Shown here piece after piece: positions 42,561 to 53,208 of a stretch of DNA of 64,000 nt (its first letter is position 1; each line of letters begins with the position of its first letter). The DNA comes from Cherax quadricarinatus (taxonomy: Eukaryota; Arthropoda; Malacostraca; Decapoda; Parastacidae). The DNA lies in the NCBI RefSeq assembly GCF_038502225.1, contig NC_091355.1:17373556-17437555 (forward strand), written 5' to 3'. Position numbers and translations under genes: made by a program. Below the pieces are notes generated by a model. That model saw only the letters and a program-made list of their open reading frames with translations, did not search any database and was not told the DNA's origin.

Positions 42561-42770
42561 ATCTGTTGGAGTGGGTTCAGGTGCCTGAGGTGGCTCTGGA
42601 TCATCACTTTCCACAGGAGGACATCCTGAACCAGGGTAACTACCGTGTTTGCGGAGGAAACCATTAGAGTTGAGACAACGAAGCTGTAAGCATGACCGAC
42701 ACTTGCCTCTCCTAGTATTGCCAGCCGTGCCATTTCCCTGGCTGCTTGTTTCCTCCTGGTTGGCATCCAT
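42500..42770 (-). pseudogene. RLE element N-terminus with zinc-finger-like cluster
   Basis: From the ATG at 42770, residues 20-55 contain KCRSCLQLRCLNSNGFLRKHGSYPGSGCP, shown here as its parts C-x2-C at KCRSC, then RKHG, then a final C in GSGCP. This could be a C2HC finger for target-DNA binding, as R2-like elements have. The acidic, proline-rich linker PPQAPEPTPTDFI follows. The match then moves to the frame open from 42766, so a frameshift lies near 42500-42550. Confidence 0.6.
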
Positions 42771-43615
42771 CTGCTAGACTAGACAATAGGAGTGGAATAT
42801 GACATGCTGGGTGAGTATGGTGCGTGGAAGGTAGTGAACTTGACCGTGGTGGCCTGGTGGAGTTTGAGGGGCTGGGATGGGAAGGGGAAAACTTCCCCTG
42901 GGAATTAGGTGGGGGAGGCGCAGGTTGTTGAGTGGGGTTATCCCGGGGAGTACAATACACATGGACTTGCACACTATATATTTTTCACACTGTCTTACAA
43001 TACACATAACTTTATTTGTTTCCTATGTACACTATGAACAATGTGGGTATGGGCACTGCTGAACCAATGTGTTCACTCACCATCTAGTTACACATCCCAC
43101 CTCTTCCACCCACCCCCGTGACGTGGGGATGGATGCACTGACTGGTCACTCCCTCGTTAACATTAATTTCACATTGTTTTTCCATAACATATGCCTCTAA
43201 ATAGTCCATGCATCGACACAATCATTTCCAAGTTAACTGGAAGCATGGTGCATGGTGCTGGATATAGATGTTTTTATAAGAGCTTTTCGAGGTTTGTATG
43301 TACGATAATCTTGGCCGGTACTCATACACAGTGTAGGCCTTATTCTCCCCCACCCCTCCACTGGCCGTCTTCCTCACCACCACCACTCACCAACATTCAC
43401 AAACTGCACAACACTTCCACAATTTACCTCGAAACTGTGCACTGAAATGTCTTCTCGCTTCACTGGAATCTTCCCCGAGTATTCACAATAAGTCCTGTTG
43501 AGTCTTAACCTTGTCAGCCTCGTTGATCCGGAGTTATAATTGAAAATCCCGCAGCTAGCCCGCCACACGTCTTGCCATGCCAGCGCATGCCAGCGCATTG
43601 TAACCACGAACGAGT
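42771..43615. other. Upstream region of the RLE element and unassigned DNA
   Basis: 42771-43000 may be the element's 5' untranslated region; open frames there are proline-rich and unconvincing. The rest contains a C-rich patch near 43350-43400. No gene was recognised. Confidence 0.4.
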
Positions 43616-43735
43616 GGTATTGATCAATAACAACACTGCGCTGCCAAGGATTCGAACCCATGTTGTGCTGGCCTGCCTCATGGTAAGCGAGAACCACATG
43701 ACACTTTAAACCGCATGACCACTAAATCCTACAAG
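43616..43735 (-). mobile_element. tRNA-like SINE fragment, minus strand
   Basis: A perfect B box GGTTCGAATCC (complement of 43648-43658) lies about 45 bp after an A-box-like TAGTGGTCATGCGGT. No complete cloverleaf is evident. Confidence 0.55.
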
Positions 43736-43796
43736 AATGGCGCAGCGAGCACAGCTAGCGGATACGGAGGTGTGGGAGCTTCTAAGCTAATTTCAT

Positions 43797-43908
<112 letters not shown>

Positions 43909-44125
43909 CTGGGGATGCTGTCCAGGCAAGAGAGGAGAACATGAACGCTTCAGAGGAACAGAAACAAAGAGCGCAAAAGGAAAACGACGTGAATTTATGT
44001 AATATTTTCTAACAACTTCAAAGAAGAAAATTCTGGAATAGATACAACAATTCTTCCCTAAAAAAGTGTAAACGAAAGACAACAAAGGTCCAGTAGAAAC
44101 AGTATGCAAATGTTATCTTCGTATG

Positions 44126-44275
44126 TGTAGTGGTGGTGGTTGTTGTTGTTGTGGTGGTGGTTGTTGTGGTGGTGGTGGTGGTGGTGGTGGTGGTGGTGGT
44201 GGTGGTGATGGTGGTGATGGTGATGGTAGTTGTGGTGGTGATAATGGTGATGGAGATGGTAGTGGCGATGAATAT
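44126..44275. repeat. (GGT)n-rich tract
   Basis: Imperfect TGGTGG and TGTTGT units become GATGGTGATGG at the right end. Valine- and glycine-only frames are artefacts. Confidence 0.9.
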
Positions 44276-44540
44276 CGAGCTGGGTTCATATTTTGCGCAA
44301 TGCTGGTGCTGCCACCTATAGGCCTACCAAGCTCAGTCCGCCCCACGCTTACCCTTCTTCACTCTGGCAGCCGACGCCACTCAGTCAACAATATTTACTC
44401 TGTCACTCTCTCGCCGGCATGGCCCTCTGGCCCTGGGCAATTTAAATACACTACCTGTGTACAAGACCCGATAAAACTACATGAAGCCTCCAAAGAGCCT
44501 TATCATTGATCCCGCCTTGCATAACTAGCAATCTTCGACG
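44276..44540. other. Unassigned DNA between GGT tracts
   Basis: Short non-repetitive sequence; no gene was recognised. Confidence 0.35.
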
Positions 44541-44800
44541 ATAGTGGAGGTGGCGGTGGTGGAGGTGGCGGTGGCGGTGGTGGCGGTGGTGGTGGCGGTG
44601 GAGGTGGAGGTGGCGGTGGTGGAGGTGGCGGTGGCGGTGGTGGCGGTGGCGGTGGTGGCGGTGGTGGTGGCGGTGGTGGTGGCGGTGGTGGTGGCGGTGG
44701 TGGTGGCGGCGGGGGTGGCGGCGGTGGGGGAGGTGGCGGTGGTGGCGGTGGCGGAGGTGGCGGAGGTGGCGGTGGTGGCGGTGGTGGTGGTGATTATGGT
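44541..44800. repeat. (GGC/GGT)n tract with GGA interruptions
   Basis: A ~260-bp G-rich trinucleotide array, GGTGGCGGT and GGAGGTGGC types. The G-rich strand could form quadruplexes. Confidence 0.92.
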
Positions 44801-45507
44801 GTTTGTGGTAACTGGATAGTCGGAGGTGGGGGGGGGTGTACTAGTGGTTTACCTGTTGTTTACCTCTTGTCGCTTCAGGTCACCGTACCCCCACCCCCAA
44901 CCCGGTTCTGGACTAGATTTCCTGGTTGCTGACCTGATTGATGAAGCTATTAGTGTCTGCCACGACCCGGCTGATCAGGAATTGAGTCGAGGAATCTGTC
45001 GAGTTCTTTCTTAAAGACGGCTAGGAGTTGGTTGGTAATCTCCCTTATGCATGAAGAGAGGGTGATGAGTCTTGGTCCTTTTACACTCATTCAGTTTTCT
45101 CTCAGTGCACTCATCATTCCTCTGCTTTTCCATATAGGTATCTTGCACTGTCTGCCAAGCCTCTTGTGTTTATAAGTAGTAATCTCAGTATACAGATTCG
45201 GGACTAATCCCTCCAGTATCTTCCAGGTGTATTAATATATTTTTCTCGCCTATGTTCTAAGGAGTGAAGTTCTAAGTACTTCAAGTGTTCTCAGTAATCC
45301 AGATGCTTGACTGAGTTTATACGAACTGTGAAGGTTCTCTGCATTTTCAGACACAGCAGTTCGCCTACTATGAAGAGGGCCGTTAATACACAGCATTACT
45401 CTAGCCTAGAATGAATGACCTGAAATAAAATCATCATTAGCTTAGCATCTCTTGTATTGTTGGTTCTAGTTACGCAACCTATCATTTTGCTTGCAGTTGC
45501 GATAATA

Positions 45508-45575
45508 CTGGTCACAGACCGGGCCGCGGGGGCGTTGACCCCAGGAACTCTCTCCAGGTAAACTCCAGGTAATAC
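45508..45575 (+). repeat. LINE C tail inserted in an old LINE C copy
   Basis: ACTGGTCACAGACCGGGC, CGCGGGGGCGTTGACCCC and CTCTCCAGGTAAACTCCAGG match the tail at 14804-14862. The homology of the host copy resumes on the other side. Confidence 0.7.
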
Positions 45576-46344
45576 TCCTTGAATATAAAATTTCCAGGTA
45601 TTTTACATTTGGCTTGCGTTCTGTAGAACGGTTTGAGTTTGTCTTGTACTCCCACCTTGTTATTGTCTGCATACTTCCGTGAGGTAGTAACTGAAATTTG
45701 CCCTCAATGAATATATCAGTTTGGAGGCTTGCTGTTCTTTCTATGTATTCCACTTTCATACAAATTATAGTAATGTCTGCAAAGGATGAATCAGGTTTAC
45801 GCCCTTGTCTATAACAGATATGAGGAAGAGGAACTAGCGAGGCAAGTACGGTGCCTTAGAAGACAATATTTTCACTGTGGCAGCCGTTAATATCATTCAT
45901 TTTACTGTTACTCTGAGTTCTATTTGTTAGGAAGTTAAATATCCATCTGCTCACCGTCCCAGTTATGCTCATTTGCACCCATTTTGTGAACACTTAACTC
46001 ATGGTCGAACTTGTCATAATCAATGTATACTACATATGAATTTTTGCTCGTCTTCAAATTCCTCCAAAACCATATAATAGTGGTCAGTCGCCAAAGGCAG
46101 GAGTGACCTGTCTGGAGCCCACGTTGACCTGGCTTGTGCAAATGCTGTAATTTTAAGTGATTTATAATCTTGCTTTTAAAAAATCGGCAAAAAAAATCTA
46201 AATATGGGATATTAGGGCCATTGGTCTCTTTTTTTCCTGCAATTCCCATACTGCCACCTTCATGGAGTGCAGCAACATCATTGGTGTTCATGATGAATAT
46301 CAAGTTCCAAGAAACTGTACCTAGAAATACCAAAAAGGCTTCAC

Positions 46345-46420
46345 AAAACCGTGCCTGGAACAATACACGAATAACCCGCACATAGGAGAGAGGAGCTTAC
46401 GACGACGTTTTGGTCCGTAC
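46345..46420 (+). repeat. TTTCGGTCC fold-back arm fragment inside LINE C copy 2
   Basis: CGTGCCTGGAACAATACACG, AATAACCCGCACATAGGAG and CTTACGACGACGTTTTGGTC match the arm at 11971-12036, with one change in CGTTTCGG. LINE C similarity continues beyond (GAGTGCATGGTCATGG). Confidence 0.75.
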
Positions 46421-46485
46421 CTAGCGCAGAGTGCATGGTCATGGAAAGAACGGTTCCTTCGAAGTCATGTGAAAATAAGAGGTGT

Positions 46486-46760
46486 TATTGGTGCCAGTTG
46501 CCATGGAGGGTAGGATAGTTGTGGAAAGGTAGTAGTAGATGGTGTTGCAGCGAAGGTGAAATTAGTTCATGTGATGTATTAGTTATGATGGATTTGATGG
46601 AAACAGTAGTAGTAGTAGTAATAGTTGTGTAATAGTTATAGTAGTAGCAATAATGGTTGTAGTTGCAGTAGTTGCTGGTGGTGAGGGGGATTTGGGATTT
46701 TGTTAACAGGTTGATTGTTGAAGATACTCTAATTGTTGTTGTATTCGTTGTAGTAATGAT
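46486..46760. repeat. Degenerate GTA/GTT trinucleotide tract
   Basis: It begins GTGCCAGTTGCCATGGAGG and contains AGTAGTAGTAGTAATAG and GTTGTAGTTGCAG. It resembles 136-400, which also follows a fold-back arm. Confidence 0.55.
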
Positions 46761-46774
46761 AGTGTTGATGCACA

Positions 46775-46985
46775 AACACATCGGCCGTTTCCCACCAAGG
46801 CAGGATGACCCGAGGAAGAAGAAGAAACACTTTCATCATCATTCACTCCATCACTGTCTTGCCAGAGGTACGCCTATACTACAACTAAAATAGTGCAACA
46901 TATCAACATCCCTCCTTCAGAGTGCAGGCACTGTACTTCCCACTTCAGTGACAAGTCCGGCTAACCGGTTTCCCTAAATGCCTTC
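46775..46985 (-). repeat. 'CTGCCTTGGTGGGAAACGG' dispersed repeat, minus copy
   Basis: Reading the minus strand gives the landmarks of 20205-20418 in order, ending CCTGCCTTGGTGGGAAACGG. Between them are GTGATGGAGTGAATGATGAT and TGCACTCTGAAGGAGG. Confidence 0.75.
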
Positions 46986-47340
46986 AAAAATATTACTTTG
47001 CTCACACTAACAGCACGTCAAGTCATATAAACCATTTGATTCTACTCGCTTCTACTTGTTTCTACTCCTTTACCACCTCCCTCCAACCTTTCCCAGGCTG
47101 ACCCCTACCCTGCCTTACTTCAACTACAGATTTATACGTTCCTTAAATCATTCTATTTCCTTCTATCCTCTCTACACAATCATGGTTATTACAGTGGATA
47201 TTATATATGTTAATTTGCTTGTCTACAAAAAAAAAAACTGAATGTTCAAAGGAACGTACAATATTTTGGTTAGGTTTTCGTAGTTTTTAACCCAGTTATT
47301 ATCCGTGAGTGCGTGCGTTCTTGCATGGGGGGGAGGGGTG
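46986..47340. other. Unassigned pyrimidine-rich DNA
   Basis: No gene was recognised. An A12 run lies at 47228-47239. Confidence 0.35.
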
Positions 47341-47389
47341 CTCGCGTGCATGCGCGCGCGCGCGTGTGTGTGTGTGCGTGCATGCGCGT

Positions 47390-47472
47390 GTGTACTCACC
47401 TAATTGTACTTAATTGTGGTTGCAGGAGTCGAGACTCAGCATCTGGCCCCGCCTCTTCGCTTATCGCTACTA

Positions 47473-47505
<33 letters not shown>

Positions 47506-48811
47506 CTCCCTGAGCTTTGTCATACCTCGTCTTAAAGCTATGTACGGTTCCTGCCTCCACTACATCACTTGCTAGGCTATTCCACTTCCTAACAACTCTA
47601 CGACTGAAGAAATCCTTCCTAACATCCCTGTGACTCCTCAGCTTCCAATTGCGACCCTTTGTTTCTGTCCCCTCTCTGGAACATCCTGTCTGGCCACCTT
47701 ATTTATTCCACGCAGTATACTGTATGTCATTATCATGTCTCCCCTGACCCTTCTGTATTCCAGTGTCGTCAGGCCGATTTCCCTCAACCTTTCTTCGTAG
47801 GATATTCCCTTGAAGTCTGGAACTAACCTTGTTGCAAACCTTTGCACTTTCTCTAATTTCTTAATGTGCTTGTCCAGGTGTGGGTTCCAGACTGGTGCTG
47901 CATACTTCAGTATGGGCCTGACGTACACAGTGTACAGTGTCTTGAACGATTCCTTACTAAGGTATCGGAACGCTATTCTCAGGTTTGCCAGGCGCCCATA
48001 TGCTGCAGCAGTTATCTGGTTGATGTGTGCTTACTGAGACGTGCTCGGTGTTATGTTCACCACACGATCTTTCTCCTTGATTGAGATTTGCAGTCTTTGG
48101 CCACCTAGCCTATACTCTGTCTGTGATCTTCTTTGCCCTTTCCCAGTCTGCATGACTTTGCATATGGCTGAGTTGAATTCGAGAAGCCAGTTACTGGACC
48201 ATGTGTTCATCCTGTCCAGGTCTCTTTGTAGTCCTTCCTGATCCTCATCTGATTTAATTCTCCTCATTAACATCACATCCTGTGCGAAAAGAGACACTTC
48301 AGAGTCATCCCTTCCACCATGTCATTCACATACAGCAAAAATAGCACTGGTCCTAGGACTGACCCCTGTGGGACCCCGCTCGTCACAGGCGCCCACTGTG
48401 ATACCTCATCACGTACCATGACTCGTTGCCTTCCTGTCAGGTATTCTCTAATCCATTGCAGTGCCCTTCCTGTTATACGTGCCTGCTCCTCTAGCTTCTG
48501 CACTAATCCCTTGTGAGGAACTGTGTCGAAGGCCTTCCTGCAGTGCAGGAAAATGCAATCAACCCACCCCTCTCTCTCGTGTCTTCTGTTACTTTGTCAT
48601 AAAACTCCAGAAGGTTTGTGAAACAGGATTTGCCTTCCATGATTCCAGGCTGGTTGTCGTTTATATTCTTGTTCCGTTCCAGGTGCTCCACCACTCCCCC
48701 CCCCCCCTGATAATCTTCTCTATGACTTTGCATACTATACACGTCAAAGACACTGGTCTGTAGTTTAGGGCCTCGTTTCTGTCTCCTTTCTTAAAAATGA
48801 GAACTAAATGA

Positions 48812-48812
<1 letters not shown>
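47390..48812 (-). mobile_element. LINE B copy 3: 5'-truncated, decayed
   Basis: It carries the LINE B 3' tail (TGTACTCACCTAATTGTAC and GCCCCGCCTCTTCGCTTATC) and about 440 codons of reverse transcriptase. Both ends lie at GT/GC microsatellites: 47355-47396 at the 3' end and (GT)n 48813-48881 at the 5' truncation point. Confidence 0.88.
47638..48742 (-). pseudogene. LINE B copy 3 reverse transcriptase remnants
   Basis: The blocks are in several frames. In minus-strand order they are [19 protein letters not shown] (48503-48742), then [15 protein letters not shown] (48273-48503), then the FADD region altered to [11 protein letters not shown] (48031-48297), and a C-terminal part with YVRPILKYAAPVWNPH (47638-47928). 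The catalytic FADD has become FAQD, so this copy would be dead even if its frames were joined. At least four frame changes are present. Confidence 0.85.

Positions 48813-48881
<69 letters not shown>
48813..48881. repeat. (GT)n microsatellite
   Basis: A pure GT run of about 34 units at the 5' truncation point of LINE B copy 3. Confidence 0.95.
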
Positions 48882-48883
<2 letters not shown>

Positions 48884-49338
48884 GTAAATTGAGTGGAGGC
48901 TTGGATTAACGGGGTCTGACTACCCAGCATGGAGTTGGCAGGTGTATTGTTGGAGTGTGGGTGTGGTGTGGGGGAATCGGAGGGGGGGGGTAGAGGCCTG
49001 TAAAGGAGAATGGAGGTGAATGGAGGAGGGTAGAGTAAGGAAGAAATAGAGGCAGGGAGTTAGTGGAGGTCGTCAGGGAGATGAGCAGAGGGGGAAAAAA
49101 ATTTTGTGTTGCTTCAGACTGTGTGATTAAAGAATATGAATGCGCGCGCTTGCTCGCTCTCTCTCTCTCTCTCTCTCTCTTTCTCTGTGTCTCCGCACGC
49201 CCACATCCTCCCATTATACTTCCTGAGTCACGTTTACTATTGAAGAGAGACCGCGACGATGACTGTCTACAAATAAGGAGTGACTTAAGACGCTCTTTGT
49301 GTAATATGTTCATTAATAAAGTAATTGAAGAATTTTTT
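48882..49338. other. Unassigned DNA with short (CT)n
   Basis: (CT)n lies at about 49153-49183. No gene was recognised. Confidence 0.4.
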
Positions 49339-49770
49339 AACACACACACACACACACCCTAGTCCCGGAGAAAAGGGCTATGTCCAATGAGGAACTCAAC
49401 CTGATGACACTGAAGGACAGGAGGGATATAGGGGACATGATAACGAAGTATAAGACATTGAACTTGTTGAACAGGAGCAGAATGCTTCAGAGATGGGATA
49501 CAGTAACTAGAGGAACCCAATTAGAAGTTGAAGTCTCAGAGTCATAGGGATGTTAGGAAGCATTTTTTCAGCCTTAGAGTTGTCAGGAAGTGGTACAATC
49601 TGGAAAGTAAAGTAGAGGAGGTGGGATCAATACATAGCTTTAAGAAGAAGTACGATAAGGTTCTTGAAGCAGGGAGTGGAACTAATAGCGACCAACGAAG
49701 AGGCGGGGCCAGGAGCTGTGAATCGATCCCAACAACCACATTTAGGTGAGCACACACACGCACACACCTT
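49339..49770 (+). mobile_element. LINE B fragment, plus strand, bounded by (AC)n on both sides
   Basis: (AC)n at 49340-49359 leads into CTAGTCCCGGAGAAAAGGGC, then the C-terminal coding part (with GTTAGGAAGCATTTTTTCAG and GAAGTGGTACAATCTGG) and the tail GAGGCGGGGCCAGGAGCTG. It ends TTTAGGTGAGCACACACACG. The 73-codon frame at 49528-49749 is the tail of the reverse transcriptase. Confidence 0.85.
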
Positions 49771-49879
49771 TACCTTTGATATACTTTTGATGAGTTTCGA
49801 GTTTTTCTACTCCCGGACACCGGCCATGAGCCAGTCTCGCCTGGTGATTGCCTGGTCAGCCAGGCCCACAGCCCCAAAT

Positions 49880-49952
49880 GCTCCCTATATTCCTCCTGTC
49901 CTCCAGTGTCATCAGGTTGTGTTCCTCATAGGACATAGCCATTAGCCCCGGG

Positions 49953-49955
<3 letters not shown>
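49880..49955 (-). repeat. LINE B internal fragment, minus strand
   Basis: TCCTCCTGTCCTCCAGTGTC, TCATAGGACATAGCCATTAG and GGGACTAG match 31800-31877. It breaks off exactly where (GT)n begins. Confidence 0.75.

Positions 49956-50024
<69 letters not shown>
49956..50024. repeat. (GT)n microsatellite between opposed LINE B fragments
   Basis: About 34 GT units. Minus-sense LINE B lies to the left and plus-sense LINE B to the right. Confidence 0.95.
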
Positions 50025-50028
<4 letters not shown>

Positions 50029-50135
50029 AATTTCTTCACTCATAGAGATGTCAGGAAGTGGAACAATCTGGAGAGTGAGGCAGTTGAAGCAGGATCCACA
50101 TACAGCTTTAAGAAGAGGTATGATATTGCACCTCT
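50025..50135 (+). repeat. LINE B C-terminal fragment, plus strand
   Basis: AAATTTCTTCACTCATAGAG, GATGTCAGGAAGTGGAACAA and CAGGATCCACATACAGC match the end of the LINE B ORF2. It stops before the 3' tail. Confidence 0.75.
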
Positions 50136-53040
50136 GAATGGGGCCCAATGTTTATAGTGTATATTGTATGTATATATTTACCCTTTCATATAATTTTATA
50201 TTGTTGACATTTTCATTAATAGCTAAAATGAAAATATGTATGTAGGTAGGATGTAATATATTGCACTTCTCACTGCGCTCGCTGTTGAAGAGTTGTGATT
50301 GGCTGTGTGCCGTCGCAAACTGCCTTGCTAACTACCGCTTGCTTGTTTTTGCCAGGCGGTACCTCGCACAGTTGGTGGAGTAGCACGGGCGAGTCACGTG
50401 ATCTCACCTGATGTGACACTTGCAGTCCATACCTCCCCATCTCCTCCTAATCTTGGAAGCATCTTTCGAACGACTTCTATGAGAAACATCTCTCCAGGGA
50501 TCTGTCTCATCTCTGACTGTTCATTATTTAGAATGTTTTGGTAGAGTATGGTTCGAAATGTACCTCTCGCTCAGAACTGCTTTCTGTGGCATCTGCGCAC
50601 TGTCGTAGTCGGGGATTTGGTTATGCTGACCTTAGATTCAGTTTTAAGGGAGATTTATGACTTTTATGGAGGATCTGCTGATGGTTCCTATTTAGAATAG
50701 TTATTTTTTATCTCCTTGCTCTTGATGCTGTGCTGCTGCTTTGTACATTATTGCTGTTCGGCGAATGGTTATTCATATTGTTCAAGCAAGCTGTTTTGAT
50801 TGCCTTGTTGGCCAAGAAAATAGATTTGAGGGTTTAGTCTTATTGAGAGATAACCAGCACTTTTCAGCACATACGCACATCTCACACACGCTTGTACATT
50901 GTTATATTTACCATCTGAATATAACTCATTGCTATGTACCACACGATACTTGTAAGTCGCACTGATTTGAAATGTGCACTCAGCACATTGTACTATATTG
51001 TGAGGGAAAAGCTCCATAGATAGGAGTAGCGAGCGAGTATATGGCGACGATAGTTTGATTGCCTGGCTGCTTGTTAATTAAGGTAGGGTCAGTCTAGCTC
51101 CCGCTATCCCCTCCCCTTCCTTTTTCTCCACCCGGAAAGGTGACATGTGGGGCTCGGACCAAACAGTAATCACTTGACTCTCAGCTCCCAGCACAACTGT
51201 AAGTAAAAGCCTCTGCTACTATTGTAGTGGATATATTGGTTGAAAGCTTCACTTTTGACCAATAATAAACTTAGTCCTTTCAGCCTTGATTTCCATGTTA
51301 TGCTTTTAGATAATCACCATTTCTTTTAAATATTGTACTTATCATGGAGAGTGACTTCTTAAGCAGTAGGTAACCTCTGTCTCTTTCTAGCTTGGAATGT
51401 CAGCTCGGGTCATCTGGCAACTAAAGAAACAGTGTTGAAGGAGACGAATTTTACCTAAGTTCTGAGACGTCACCATTTTATCGCCATACCCAAGTGTAGT
51501 CAACCCCAGGCAACTACCTCTCATCTTTGCAGTGGTGAAAGACCTGCGTTCCTATCATCTTGACAGACTATTCAAGGCTAGAGACTGTGAAGAACTAGTC
51601 GTTGGGTTGTCACTCAACATCTGTGACCCCCCCCCCATCATCAGCAACGGCTACAATTTCTACAACACGCGGTGTCAACAATATCGGACACCCCTGTCTA
51701 ACTGTATATATTAGCGTTGAATTCAGATATTTTTTTATTTCATTTTTCATTTCTCTTTCAAGTAGGACAAAAATTCATATTTATTTTTTTTTTATATTTT
51801 AATTTCTAAATAATAGTGTTTATATTTGACTGTTATTCTTTTTCTATTCATTAATTTTCCTGAGGAGGAGCCATCCTTGATAATACTTATGGAAGTTGTT
51901 ACAGGGCTGAGTAAGCCTTCACATATATGTACAATTTAACATGGTAATTAACGTATACAAAAGTAATATCAAGGAGAAGTGTAGGATTTTATATCCTAAA
52001 TATTAAATTTCTTTACTTTAATGATGTCCACCTAAACACCTTATAATATTGAAGATCTCAAATTTTATTTCGTTGGTTTAATGTCACCCAATTGGAATCT
52101 CAAAGCACTATTAATATTTCACTCAATTTAAGGGATAACTGGACTTTATCTTATTCTGACAAACTGTTACTAAACCAGATACAGACTAGATGCTACATGG
52201 GGATCAATAAGTTGACCTTCCAGTATTCTCTGGAGATGTCTATATTTTATGAATATCGCATTTTGTAACACATGCCCCTTCCCTTTTCTGACATCAGCAG
52301 CAGTTGCATCCCTTCTGCAGCACTCCCATTCACTCTCTCCCCCTTCTACTTTTTCCTCTCCCTCTTCACCACTACCCCCTTTCCATTACTCTCTCTGCCT
52401 TTTCTTTGTTCCTGACCACTTGCCTTTCCACGTCTTCCCAGCTCCTCCCATTCTTTTCTTTCCCTTTTCCCCTCCACCCAGCTTATCACAGCTCTTCAAC
52501 ATTAACTTTTAGACGTCTGTTGTACCACTCCTCCGTCAGGTCCTTACAAGACTTTTCAGCAGAAACAGTGGCATCAGAGTTAAATACGCACTATACACTT
52601 CTACATAATGTTTATCTGATATCTCATTATCATGTTCAGCACTTAATTAACTTGCCTTGCGTGTGCCACATAGACTTGAAGGAATCTAGAACAAGGCCAT
52701 GAGGATACAACTTGTTGCTCCAGTCTGCATTAGATTCTCCAGCTTCTCTTCTACTCCCTCTACCTCTCCCTCTCCTATTTCTTTATTAATAAGTATCCTC
52801 GATGGGGAGCCTTGAAGAGGTTACTTGAATATATTTGTCTCGTTCTTCCTCCAAGTTATTTTATTTTGCTCACAACTCAAGAACACATTGAATCGGCTTA
52901 AAATTTTCAACACTTGTGTACAATAACTAGGATCAAATTCTTGGAACAACTGGCATGCTCATGTGCTCATTCCCCTTTTCCTGGAAGGACTTGTATAACT
53001 TCCGAAGTCCTCAGTGGTGGAACATTAAGTTTTGTTTGTA
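50136..53040. other. Unassigned intergenic DNA (2.9 kb)
   Basis: Both strands were read. Open frames of 60-132 codons (for example 52304-52702) are serine/proline/leucine-rich, following pyrimidine-rich DNA at 52300-52500, and show no domain. No LINE, SINE or palindrome was recognised. It could contain an intron or regulatory DNA, but nothing supports that directly. Confidence 0.35.
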
Positions 53041-53051
53041 TGCAGGTACTG

Positions 53052-53150
53052 ACTCACGAAATCGTAATGACACGATTGCCCAGTGGTTAACGCGTCGGTC
53101 TGGAGTTTTATGACTCTCTCATCGCGGGCTCTAACCCCGCCCGTGGTATG
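53052..53150 (+). mobile_element. tRNA-like SINE, plus strand
   Basis: GACTCACGAAATCGTAATGA and CACGATTGC are followed by an A-box-like CAGTGGTTAACGCGTCGG and a B-box-like GCGGGCTCTAACCCCGCCCG, ending GTGGTATG before a T8 run. It belongs to the same family as 25513-25595 and 63800-63910. Confidence 0.72.
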
Positions 53151-53208
53151 TTTTTTTTACGCAGGTATTTTTTACCTGGAGGAGGTTACCTGGAGGTTAT
53201 TCCGGGGA

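Larger units (their letters stand above)
39814..42770 (-). mobile_element. RLE-type non-LTR retroelement with LDDG reverse transcriptase, broken
   Basis: Read on the minus strand, a short cysteine/histidine zinc-finger-like N-terminus is followed by an unknown helical region, a reverse transcriptase, and a C-terminal region with a C-x-C...H...C cluster and a PDG...WD motif. The motif is like the restriction-like endonuclease of R2-type elements. No apurinic endonuclease is present. The frame is broken near 42520, near 41195, at a TGA just before 41063, near 40800 and at a TGA near 40012. This family is distinct from LINEs A, B and C. Confidence 0.72.
44850..46480 (-). mobile_element. LINE C copy 2: old, decayed, with nested insertions
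   Basis: The sequence runs parallel to 53.2-54.8 kb. Shared landmarks include GGCTGATC and TTCTTAAAGACGGC near the 3' end; CATATAGGTATCTTGCACTG, CTTCCAGGTGTATTA and AAGTGTTCTCAGTAATCCAG; and further in TGAATATATCAGTTTGG, GTTAGGAAGTTAAATATCCA and GACCTGTCTGGAGCCCACGT. No long frame survives (only 97- and 148-codon pieces). A LINE C tail fragment at 45508-45560 and a fold-back fragment at 46345-46420 are inserted in it. Confidence 0.8.

Noticed and set aside
44123..44819. Gly/Val-rich frames of 63-128 codons
   Set aside because: Products of GGT/GGC repeats.
50136..53040. Host gene in the longest repeat-poor stretch
   Set aside because: No frame shows a domain, conserved motif or convincing splice pattern on either strand.
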